Source: Nilaparvata lugens
Lineage: Eukaryota > Arthropoda > Insecta > Hemiptera > Delphacidae
DNA length: 64,000 bases
Direction: 5' to 3'
NCBI RefSeq assembly: GCF_014356525.2
Contig: NC_052504.1
Location: 63,108,086 to 63,172,085 of the forward strand
Shown here: positions 54,755 to 64,000 of the stretch, piece after piece
How positions within the stretch are numbered: the stretch's first letter is position 1
How the letters are laid out: each line of letters opens with the position of its first letter
The notes under the pieces: model-generated
What the model was told of the DNA's origin: nothing
What the model saw: only the letters and a program-made list of their open reading frames with translations
Databases searched by the model: none
Position numbers and translations under genes: made by a program

Positions 54755-56105
54755 ATTTTGTTGAACGAGAGTTAGCGAGTTCTCACTTTTTTGACTTGCT
54801 GAAGGCCAAAATCGTTGTCCGTCTGTTTGTATGTTCTACAATAACTTGAGAAAGAATTGATCAATCAGCTTCAAATTTTGAACACGTATTCTTCGAACCT
54901 TTTTACAGGTCCAAGTTCGTTGGACAACAAAATTGGCTCATTCCTCCGTCCTGTTTCAGAATATAAAATACCTAACATTGGAAGTGCATAAGAAAAAAAA
55001 TTGTTGTGATTTATCATTTAGTCAGCTGAATTCATTGCATGCAATTTCTACAGTTTCCCATTCATTAATAAAATCAACCCCCTGGGTTGAAGAATTCGCT
55101 CAAGAACTGTTGTATTGTAATCCTTGAAATCCGCAACTTTCAATTATACAGAATTGGTGAAATTATGGAAACAGCTAAATATTTATTCTACAAGAATAAT
55201 CTGACAGCTGGTTTCATTGGGGTTCCTATTTGAAATGAAAAATAACTCTGTCGCTTCAACATAAGAATCCAAATTTATGATGCATGATTTCAATACAGAG
55301 CTTCAAGAGAAAATGAATGGCGAAAACCGCAGATTGATATCTCAACCCGTATCAGTTTGTTGATGTAAAAGTTATAAATTATGTTGTATATTAACCAGCT
55401 GAAATCATGTGTCAGCGTATGAAGGTCTGTCTATATGATATAACTTTCAAATAGCCTCAGCTGATGTTATGAATTGGACAACACTGTTTCTGAATTCTTC
55501 AGCCGAGGAAATGACAAATCACAACACATTTTTTTCTTATGCACTTTCAATGTTATTTTTTTATATCCTGAAAAAGGAGGGAGGAGTGAGTCAATTTTGT
55601 TGTCCAACGAACTAGACTGGAAAAAGGTTTGAAGAATACGTGTTCAAAACTTGAAGCTGATTGATTAATTCTTTCTTGAGCTATTGTAGAACATACAAAC
55701 AGACGGACAATGACTTTGGCCTTCAGTAAGTCAAAAGTAAGAACTCGCTAACGCTCGTTCAACAACATAATTTACAAATTTTACATCAACAAACTGATAC
55801 GGGTTGAGATATCACTGTGCGGTTTTCGCCATTCATTTTCTCTTGGAACTCTGTATTGAAATCATGTATCACATCACCACCTTCTCATTCTAAAAAATGG
55901 ATTTGGATTCATATGAGGGTGAAAGATGTTGAAGCGACAGAGTAGCATAGAGTTCATTTCGAATAGGACCCTCTATGAAACCTACTGTCAAATTATTCTC
56001 CAATTATATCGATAATTGTCAACTCTGTATAATTGAAAGTTCCGAGTTTCAAATATTACAATACAACAGTTCATGAGCGAGTTCTCCAACCCAGAGGGTC
56101 TAGCA
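54755..56105. repeat. Inverted, circularly permuted repeat units (X-Y and Y'-X')
   Basis: Segment X (54755-55010: GTTAGCGAGTTCTCAC, CAGACGGACAA complement) recurs inverted at 55510-55765; segment Y (55072-55390: TGAAGAATTCGCTCAAGAAC, ATGAATGGCGAAAACCGC) recurs inverted at 55770-56100. Plus-strand order is X, Y, X', Y', so the second unit is Y-X on the other strand. This suggests cuts from a tandem ...XYXY... array, one inverted. Confidence 0.75.
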
Positions 56106-57588
56106 CTAGTATAGAATAGTCATGTATTTGAAATGCATAGTTCTCGAGTTATATGCGCGTCAAAAATTATCTTCCAAACATTTCCTTCTATAACCCTTCG
56201 TTGACTGGACTATTAGTATATTAGTATTAACGATTTTAGCAGCGGGCTTTCTCTATAGTTTTTAGTTTTTTATCTCAAAAATGGGTTATGATTTTGAGAA
56301 TGGGTGGTGCTCACCATTACTCTTATTCAATTTTTAATGCAAATATATTGGGGAATTCTTCCTTTGTGTTTAATTTTCCACTATCATAATTATCCAAAAC
56401 CCAATATTATTTTCTATGTTTGTGAAATTATGTTTTAATTTTTTCAGCAAATGTTGATTTATTTCGAATGGGAAACATTTATATTGATTAAATGGGATGT
56501 TTTATCGTATGTCATGATAAGAAGTTATTCCCATACGAAGTCAGATAATTATGAAATTTTTGCCTCATAATTTTAATTTTCCCGAATAATTTTGTTTAGG
56601 CATTTGTTTTTGAAAAATGTTCCGGATAAAGTATAAATACCTTCAAAATGATTTATTATAACTCATACTTTTCCAATCTTCTATAATCTCAATTGTTCAG
56701 TTCATCTGCACTATGTATGATTTTGCGTGCTTGTTACCCATTGAAGTAATGTAGTACCACCAACAGGTGGTTTCATGGAATCCAACTGATCAAATGCAAG
56801 GCAATTTGTTATCGGGTGTACCTGGAAATCTGTTTGCGATGGAACTGGTCTCACGTTGTAGAGCACAAAATTACACCTAGAAGATATCTTGAATCATAAA
56901 TTAAAATAGTTGAAATCGGAAGATATAGTCAATTAGACGGAACTTCCTTTAATTTAAACTTTTACGAAAATATGCCTCTTTTTGAAAAAAAAATTAATTC
57001 AGCACTCAATAAAGATAGAGTTCAGAATTTTTTCATTTTCGAATTTTTATCTAAAAAAGGCGAGAGTGATTTATTCTGTCTGATTGCTCGATTTGTCGAA
57101 AATCGCAGATAACCGAGAATTTGAGGTTATTCGAGCTCCAGGGATAGAAGTTCATTTTTTGTATTTAAGCTTCCAAATACTCCAGAATTATTGCAAGAAA
57201 AATTCAGCTTGCTCGAAATTAATTTCCCAAACGGTCTTTTTTCACCACCGTACCTCGTAACTGGGCTATATTCTATTTCATCCTCACGCCGCTGCAATTT
57301 CCAATTCAATTTTAATTTTCTGAATTGGACTGAACCATTTGTACTAGAATTGGCTATTGGCTCATAGCTATCGTCGAGGACAATTTGTTAGAATTTCATT
57401 TCCATTTATGAAATTAGACTATAAAGAACAAAAAAAATCACATGGTAAAATCGTACGAATAGAATTAATCAATCCCTTATTTTGGATGGAAAACGTTCAG
57501 ACATATTTGCAATTATTATCAATTGATTTGGAAATTTTTTGGAGATATAGCCTAATATTCCACTAATAAATGATACTCATCACGATAT
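56106..57588. other. No recognisable gene
   Basis: AT-rich intergenic DNA upstream of the LRR gene. Two 60-70 codon ORFs lack any motif. If the LRR gene has a spliced 5' UTR, its first exon and promoter may lie here or further upstream; I could not identify them. Confidence 0.5.
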
Positions 57589-57628
57589 ATTTATATATAT
57601 TTATATATATATATATATATATATATTT
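57589..57628 (+). repeat. (TA)n-rich microsatellite
   Basis: TATATATTTATATATATAT run about 120 bp before the LRR gene. Confidence 0.85.
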
Positions 57629-57721
57629 AAATATAAAAATATTGAAGTGTTTTTCATTCCACGCTACAAACATTGAGAATGTGAACGTTTAACTTTTTTC
57701 AGAATTGTTATCAAGCGTTGT

Positions 57722-57738
57722 GTTTGTATTGTTGCAGG
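57722..57738 (+). promoter_or_regulatory. Candidate splice acceptor before the LRR start codon
   Basis: GTTTGTATTGTTGCAG ends 11 bases before the ATG, a pyrimidine-rich tract plus CAG. A second, weaker candidate (TTTTTTCAG) ends near 57701. Either would place the start codon in a downstream exon with a non-coding or short first exon upstream. Confidence 0.5.
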
Positions 57739-57748
57739 TTGCACCGAA

Positions 57749-60700
57749 ATGAATTACACAGTTATTACTCATGAAGCCATCATGGCTGACTTGACGCACC
57801 ATGATGGCTACGTTTACCCTCCTCCAAGCGGTGACATTACTTGCGTGGTGAATGGTTTCGCGGATCCAGCAAAAAGGTCACTCTATGAATTGAGGAAAAT
57901 AGCCGAGTCTCTGAGACAAACCTACGACTATCCAAATGCGCAATTGGAAATTATTCAACAAAGTCGTGGCAATTACCACTACTCGGCCGAGTTCTCTGAT
58001 GTTGAAGGTGATGAAAACATTATGCCCATTCATCCCAAAGTTCAATTTGCAGAAAACGCAATGCGCTTCATAATAGACAAGTCGGACTATAATTTAAGTG
58101 ACCTATTTCATTATGGTTTGAAAAGTTTGAGCTCTGTTCTGAAATATTCTAATTTAAGTTCATTGTATTTAAGGAATAACCACATTACTGGAGAGGTGTG
58201 CGATGATCTCATCAGAGACTTGCAAGAATCACAGATTGTTACCCTTGAGTTGCCTAGAATAGACGAGATCATCAACAAAAGCTATGTATCCATTAACAAG
58301 GGTTCAGAAATATTCATTTGTGAATACAATTCATCAGAATCGATTTCACGCCTGGAACATTGCAGAAATGTCAATAGATTACTTACGCAACTATTAGAAA
58401 ACACACATGTAAATTCTCTTCACATTGATGACGAAATCTTGAGACTTGACAGTTTTATAGACACCAAAATAGTTTCTCTTAGTGTAAGAGAATGTGAGGA
58501 ACTAACGAAAAGACTGAATTGGTTAGAAAATACTCTGAAAGATTCTCAAATCTCCTCTATTGATCTAAGTAAATGTAAAATAGATTGTAAGAGCATGGCG
58601 AGGATCGCATCGATTCTGGTAGGCACGAGCATAACGTCTCTTAATTTGAGTGCTAATGAAATAGGTGTTGTCGGTATGAATTTACTAGTGGATGTCCTAA
58701 AAAGCACTCCCATCCACTCACTTGATCTCAGTGGAAACGATTTGAATTGTGACAGCATAATAGTACTCGCTTCTTGCTTGGAGGATACAAAGATCACCTT
58801 TCTAGACTTAAGAAACAATCAAATAGGGAATGAGGGGCTTAATTGTTTAGCCAGAAATCTACGTCATACCCAAATTACGTCGATTGGGCTCGATGTCAAT
58901 TGCGACGGTCTGCAGATATTTGCACCCTACTTGATGAGTACAAATATAACATCTCTTCTCCTGAATGATGACAACCTAGGCAACTATGGGTTGGTTTGTT
59001 TGGAAGATGTTCTAAAAAATACACAAGTAACTTCAATCGAATTCACTAGTTGTAACATGAATTGTGAACGCTTGCAGATATTTTCACAATTTCTGACCAG
59101 TGGAAATATTACATCACTTAATTTGAAGGGTAGTTGTTTAGGTATCGATGGTATGCATTGTCTTGTAAATATTCTAAAAAGCACTAGAATATCGTCGATT
59201 GATCTTGGTGATAACAAATTAAACTCGGAAAGTTTGAAAATTTTCCTATCATGTTTGGTGGACACAAAAATCACCGCTCTCTCTTTGAGCGGTAATCTTT
59301 TAGGCTGTGAAGGAACCAAGTATCTAATTTCTGTTCTTAAAGACACTCGAATCACTGCACTAGATCTCAAAAATTGTAATTTAGGATGTAATCTTTTGAT
59401 GAATTTCGTAATGTGTTTGCCTGAAACAGAAATTAGATCACTAGATCTAAGTGGTAACACTATATGTTGTAATATATTTTATCTTGCATCTGTTCTCAGC
59501 AATACTGAGATTACGTCGCTCTGTCTAAGTAATTTTAAATCTCATGATTATAACCCGGTTCACTTATTCCGAAACTTGAGAAGGTATGGAACTTCACTTA
59601 GAATAAATAATAAAAAATTGTGTCTTCTAAGTTTGTGTTATTTAGGGCGATCTCTAGGTAGAACAAAGATCACTTCTCTCCAGCTCAGAGCGAATCAAAT
59701 AGAGATGGATGGTTTAAAAATGTTCTCTCCGGGATTGGTGGACTCAGAAATTTTGGAACTTGATCTCAGTAACAACAAAATCAACAATTGTGGTGTATAC
59801 TATCTGTCTCAGGTGCTGAAGCATACGCGCATTTGCTCATTGAACCTAGCAGAAAATGAAATTTCCTGTGAAGGTCTCAAATATTTGGCAAAGGGTCTTC
59901 GGGGCTCTCAGGTAGTATCACTAAATTTATCCTATAATTCTATTGAAAATGAAGGCTTTGAATATTTGACAAAAAGTTTTGTAGGTTCTCGAACCATTGA
60001 AGTTGACTTGACAGGCAATATGATCCAAGGGAGATCAGCTAGACAGATTTGTCAAAGAGCTGGCAAACAAATTGTTCTAGTAACCATGAAGAATAGGGCG
60101 CTCTTCTGCTATTACAATACCTTCAAGAATAGAAATTGCTTTATCGATATCACTATACCACAGATCAGTACAAAAAGAGAATCAGGTGATCCTTATGAGG
60201 ACTTTAAGAGAAGATGCATTACAAAACTAATTTTTCTGGAGGATTATGTTACTAATTTAAAAAATGAGTTTCAAAACGTAAACATCACTGAAATTGAAAT
60301 TTGTGGTGACGTGGATTGTGATGACATAACTCCTGTGCTCGAAAACAACAATTTTGCTAAATTGAAGAAAAATTGGAAAAACCTTAAATTTAAATCTATG
60401 TCGAATATGAAAATTATAGCACTGCATCTTCAAATTGAATCCTATCGTGATTTGCTAGTGGGCGATCTGAAGTCAGTGCTAACTAACAGTAATTTGGTGT
60501 ACCTAGACTTGAGTGATAATAAGCTGGGCCATTGGGGATTTGCAAATCTGGTTGAAGCTTTGAAAGATTCTAAAATAATATCTTTGGATATAAGCAATAA
60601 TTACATCGAAGCAAATAGTGTTAAACTGCTATGCCAAGTCCTTCCACAAACAAAAATAACTTACATTGATCTACATAGTAATAATATTGGATATTATGGA

Positions 60701-61405
60701 TACACATACCTCATGAATGTTGTTGAGAAAACGAGCATTTGTTGGCTTTCGCTTGGAGAGAATAATATCGAAGAAGATTTGGAAAAAAACATTGATCTGT
60801 CTCCATGCATTGTGTATCGAAATAGCACTCCACCTGAATTGCAAGTACGGTTCTTATTCAAGGAGTTGGTGTCATTGAACAAATCGTCTGGCCAGTTTGA
60901 GTTCGTCATTCCTTGCGAGGACTCTGTCATGTCAATCAATCATTATCCACTTCTAGTCAAACACTTGTTGGATAACTCAAACTATAGAGTTCATATTTAT
61001 GATAGTTTTTATATGAGAAGTAGGAATCATGACATGGTTTTGTTGGATAAGATCAATATTTTTGTAAAAGAAATATCTCAGAGATTTTTCTTGTTTTTTG
61101 GAAACAACCTTATAGATTTGACTTACAAATTTGGATATGACAGTATTTTGGATCTTGTAAAAGAGTGTGATAATTTGGATTTAACTCATTTTGTTGAGTT
61201 TCTTCTTCTCCATAGAGTATTCTACTATGTGAACAACGAGCAAAGCATTTTGCATCCTTTCATTTACAAAATGCTGCTCAAACATAAGATGCCTCTATAC
61301 AATGAAGAAATGGAACCTAACAAGAAGCATGAAATAATTTCTTATTTCAGAGAAAATGAAATTGAAGGCAATACGGAAATCATTGACTTATTGTTATCAG
61401 GTTAA
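57749..61405 (+). CDS. Large single-exon leucine-rich-repeat (RNI-like) protein
   Basis: 1218 codons without interruption. Residues 1-115 have no recognised domain. From about 126 to 775 there are roughly 20 LRRs of 27-29 residues, of the ribonuclease-inhibitor/NLRC3 type (L..T.ITSLDLS.N.I...G...L). They alternate between a G..G form (NQIGNEGLNCL) and an NC..L form (NDLNCDSIIVL). A break at 780-905 has no LRR; three more repeats lie at about 914-1020, followed by a 200-residue tail with no known fold. No signal peptide, membrane segment, NACHT, kinase or F-box was seen, so a cytoplasmic or nuclear scaffold role is likely; the function is unknown. The ATG at 57749 gives the longest frame; ATG 57782 (MADLTHHDG) has the better start context. 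AATAAA occurs at 61731. Neighbours are all repeats. It could be an animal LRR gene or an old transfer from a bacterial associate. Confidence 0.85.
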   Translation: MNYTVITHEAIMADLTHHDGYVYPPPSGDITCVVNGFADPAKRSLYELRKIAESLRQTYDYPNAQLEIIQQSRGNYHYSAEFSDVEGDENIMPIHPKVQFAENAMRFIIDKSDYNLSDLFHYGLKSLSSVLKYSNLSSLYLRNNHITGEVCDDLIRDLQESQIVTLELPRIDEIINKSYVSINKGSEIFICEYNSSESISRLEHCRNVNRLLTQLLENTHVNSLHIDDEILRLDSFIDTKIVSLSVRECEELTKRLNWLENTLKDSQISSIDLSKCKIDCKSMARIASILVGTSITSLNLSANEIGVVGMNLLVDVLKSTPIHSLDLSGNDLNCDSIIVLASCLEDTKITFLDLRNNQIGNEGLNCLARNLRHTQITSIGLDVNCDGLQIFAPYLMSTNITSLLLNDDNLGNYGLVCLEDVLKNTQVTSIEFTSCNMNCERLQIFSQFLTSGNITSLNLKGSCLGIDGMHCLVNILKSTRISSIDLGDNKLNSESLKIFLSCLVDTKITALSLSGNLLGCEGTKYLISVLKDTRITALDLKNCNLGCNLLMNFVMCLPETEIRSLDLSGNTICCNIFYLASVLSNTEITSLCLSNFKSHDYNPVHLFRNLRRYGTSLRINNKKLCLLSLCYLGRSLGRTKITSLQLRANQIEMDGLKMFSPGLVDSEILELDLSNNKINNCGVYYLSQVLKHTRICSLNLAENEISCEGLKYLAKGLRGSQVVSLNLSYNSIENEGFEYLTKSFVGSRTIEVDLTGNMIQGRSARQICQRAGKQIVLVTMKNRALFCYYNTFKNRNCFIDITIPQISTKRESGDPYEDFKRRCITKLIFLEDYVTNLKNEFQNVNITEIEICGDVDCDDITPVLENNNFAKLKKNWKNLKFKSMSNMKIIALHLQIESYRDLLVGDLKSVLTNSNLVYLDLSDNKLGHWGFANLVEALKDSKIISLDISNNYIEANSVKLLCQVLPQTKITYIDLHSNNIGYYGYTYLMNVVEKTSICWLSLGENNIEEDLEKNIDLSPCIVYRNSTPPELQVRFLFKELVSLNKSSGQFEFVIPCEDSVMSINHYPLLVKHLLDNSNYRVHIYDSFYMRSRNHDMVLLDKINIFVKEISQRFFLFFGNNLIDLTYKFGYDSILDLVKECDNLDLTHFVEFLLLHRVFYYVNNEQSILHPFIYKMLLKHKMPLYNEEMEPNKKHEIISYFRENEIEGNTEIIDLLLSG

Positions 61406-62084
61406 TCAATGTTTGCTTACTCCATACTCCTCCATTTGGAATTACTTTTACAAGAATACTGAGTAGAATATTTTAGGTTTTTGTACTATTTTATTATTAT
61501 TTTCTCGCAACACTAACTTCATAAATTGCTGCTGCTCTCGCGTGTTTCTCTATTATTCAAAAATGAGTAAAATTCAAAGAAAAAACAATGTTGATGAATT
61601 TTAGTTTCATCAAACATGTTATTCGATTATTATTATTTAAATGTATAACTCAGAATAGGCGTAATTGTGTGTTCTACAATCTGAGATCAGGTAGAGCGCT
61701 CTATCTCATGAATAGATCTCCAGGTACATCGAATAAAAATGCTCCTTGTATTTCGAAAAACATAATTTTCAGCTTCAACCATCATCACCAACTTCATTGT
61801 CCTCACATAGATTTCGCACAATGGTATAAGATCATTTTATCTGAGAATCACCCATTAGATGCACTTCATTTCAGTATTTCCCAGTGAAGAGTCACGCATT
61901 AGGACACCTCAAGGATCAAAATTTCAAAAACTCATAACTTTTGACACAATGATCGGATCTCCTCGTACTACAGCTCATTCTTCTCGGCTCGGCAAGGCGT
62001 TTCAAAATCATTATCATAAATTTGTTACATAAATGTAAAATTGATTCTTGATTGTACTTTAACCAGTATTCCATACGGTACACA
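61406..62084. other. LRR gene 3' flank
   Basis: Likely 3' UTR and spacer. The first clear polyadenylation motif AATAAA is at about 61731. A 99-codon plus-strand ORF (61588-61887) has no motif. Confidence 0.45.
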
Positions 62085-63352
62085 AAAAATCTGGTGTGGT
62101 ACACTCACACAACTTTCCTTGCTCATTGAACTGTAAGCCTCATTCTCAAACGAGAATAATGTAGGGGAATAACATAATGACAATTGGCGGCAACATATTT
62201 GCAACTACGATCAGACTACTGTATATATATGTATACTGTATGTGTATATATAATTATTGTTTTCAGAGTACTTTTTCCTTTGTGTAAATTGTGAAATTCG
62301 ATGATTTTTTTAAAGTCGTCAAAACAGCTGTTCTACAGATGAAATATCTTGACTATGACTGTGTACTTTTTATAAACTGTTCTACCTACCTACCTCATGC
62401 ACGAGATGGAGGTTACAAAGTCCATTTCTCAACGATGGGGTGGACCCCATTAGTTTCCTAGGAAAAAGACTCATGCCAGTTGATAGATCTGATAAATAAA
62501 TATACAGAGTATGAATTTGAAAAAAATCGTTAGAGCCGTTTTTGAGAAAATCGTGAAAAACATGGTTTTTTGGTAACTGCCATTTTTCTCAAGAATATTA
62601 CGGAGCTCCTGCAATTTTCCCAGAAATGAGACTCATATCAGTTGACAGGGCTTATAAATAGCTATCCATGGTATAAATTTGAAGAAAATCGTTGAAGCCG
62701 TTTTCGAGAAAACCGTGAAAAACATGTTTTTTAGTCATTATCCGCCATTTTTCTCAAGAATATTACGGAGCTCCTGAAATTTTCCCAGAAATGAGACTAA
62801 TGCCAGTTGATAGGGCTTATAAATAGCTATCCATGGTATAAATTTGAAGAAAATCGTTAAAGCCTTTTTCGAGAAAACCGTGAAAAACATGGTTTTTTAG
62901 TCATTATCCACCATTTTTCTCAAGAATATTACAGAGCTCCTGAAATTTTCCCAGAAATGAGACTCATGCCAGTTGGTAGGGCTTATAAATAGCTATCCAT
63001 GGTATAAATTTGAAGAAAATCGTTAAAGCCGTTTTCGAGAAAACCGTGAAAAACATGGTTTTTTAGTAATTATCTGCCATTTTTTCCGCCATCTTGGATT
63101 GAATTTGATTGAATTTCTTATTGTCGGATCCTCATGGTATAAGGACCTTAAGTTTAAAATTTCAAGTCAATCGGTTGATTGGGAATGGAGTTATCGTGTT
63201 CACAGACATACACACACACAGACCAACACCCAAAAATCATGTTTTTGGACTCAGGGGGCCTTGAAACGTCTAGAAAACTGGAAATTGGGGTACCTTCATT
63301 TTTTTGGAAAGCAATACTTTCCTTACCTATGGTAGTAGGGCAAGGAAAGTAA
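62085..63352 (-). repeat. Interspersed repeat with ACTTTCCTTGCC ends, copy 2 (expanded)
   Basis: Reverse-oriented relative of 46415-47267: shares AATCTGGTGTGG at the left edge and GGCAAGGAAAGTA at the right, plus GGTACCTTCATTTTTTTGG and the (CA)n stretch. It is longer because of an internal tandem repeat. Confidence 0.75.
62515..63085. repeat. Tandem repeat, about 166-bp unit, 3.5 copies
   Basis: AAAACATGGTTTTTTAG starts near 62555, 62717, 62883 and 63050. Units share CTCAAGAATATTACGGAGCT, TATCCATGGTATAAATTTGA and GAGAAAACCGTG. It lies inside the interspersed repeat. Confidence 0.9.
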
Positions 63353-64000
63353 AAAAGAAACGGTCAATGTCTATATTCAAAGCTATTTATCTCGGTAACT
63401 CGTTATTATACAAAATTACTAGATCTTGAATTGTAGACTAAAATCATTCTTTCATTTGCTGTAAATGATCAAGAAATTTGCTTAACAAAAATCTAGTTTT
63501 TTCCCCATATTAACGAACTCGGCAGCTCTATGATAGCAAACATTGATTCAAGATGAATATTTTAGGTAACTGAGCTCGTGGAGGATGAAATTCACTACAA
63601 TTTGGAACCAATCATGAGTTTCTATGATGTTTCAGGCTAGTTTTAGATAATCTTGATTAACAGCGAAAAAATGTTTAAAAACTAAAATCGGCTGTAACTT
63701 TCTAATGGTATTGAAATCGAAAGTATTGTTCATTGAGTTAGAATAGGAGAAACTTTTTCACATCCTCTCAAGATTTTGAAATTCTAACTGGTCATTTTTT
63801 GTGTAAATACTAGTGTATTTTGTATTCAAATACTGGGTAAAATACTAGCGTTATTTTTTATTGAAATACTGGTTGGAATAAACTCAAGTTTGAATTTTCC
63901 ATTCTTTGACTGAATTTGAATTATGATTCGCCTTGATGTGCTGTAGTACAAGGAGATCCAATCATCGCGTCAAAGGTTATGAGTGTTGAAAATTTTAATC
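63353..64000. other. No recognisable feature
   Basis: AT-rich intergenic DNA to the end of the window; only a short duplicated motif (AATACTAG.GT.TTTT.TATT) near 63808-63870. Confidence 0.5.

Noticed and set aside
57749..61405. NLR immune receptor
   Set aside because: The LRR type resembles NLRC3, but there is no NACHT/NB-ARC domain, P-loop or death-fold region in the 1218 residues.

Overview
The window looks like nuclear DNA of an insect, most likely a delphacid planthopper close to Nilaparvata lugens. It is AT-rich, has no operons or bacterial-style gene packing, and consists mostly of retroelements, MITEs and microsatellites. Several interspersed families (a TTTCCTTGCCC-ended repeat, a GCATTTACGGCAAAACG repeat, a CGAACGAAGTGAGGTC repeat) are ones I associate from memory with planthopper genomes. 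The species call is therefore an inference. No intact rRNA, no convincing functional tRNA and no CRISPR array were seen.

Layout. 1-2.7 kb: AT-rich DNA with a 245-bp direct repeat and a possible broken mitochondrial nad4L copy. 3.1-8.8 kb: a complete non-autonomous LTR element on the minus strand (807-bp LTRs, polypurine tract, coiled-coil gag-like ORF, no pol). 9.6-20.4 kb: rearranged copies of a Gypsy/mdg1-like element whose LTRs carry a 46/47-bp minisatellite, here expanded to about 5 kb in both orientations; a non-autonomous hAT element sits inside it. 21.1-22.3 kb: the 3' end of another Gypsy element. 23.2-23.9 kb: three foldback MITEs. 25.8-33.8 kb: a nearly complete Gypsy element (185/179-bp LTRs, TTTCC target duplication, tRNA-Ser-type primer site) with one in-frame stop, one frameshift and a 498-bp palindromic leader. 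34.2-38.8 kb: foldback elements, one with a 1.1-kb core of CCTAACCTAAGCTTTT units. 39-49.3 kb: five copies, three well preserved, of a 67-bp exon-like module with splice signals and a ten-codon ORF. 42.8-45.4 kb: a gag-pol pair with no integrase. 46.4-57 kb: interspersed repeats, hairpins, a 5'-truncated Jockey-like LINE, and MITEs. 57.7-61.4 kb: the only convincing non-transposon gene, a single-exon 1218-codon leucine-rich-repeat protein preceded by a splice acceptor. 62.1-63.4 kb: another interspersed repeat with about 166-bp internal tandem units.

Most coding capacity belongs to transposons. The parts that transposons do not readily explain are the LRR gene, with its alternating two-repeat architecture and spliced 5' end, and the dispersed 67-bp exon-like modules upstream. 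Whether these modules are alternative 5' exons of one transcription unit can only be settled with RNA data. The minisatellite-bearing LTR and the telomere-motif foldback are the most unusual repeat structures.
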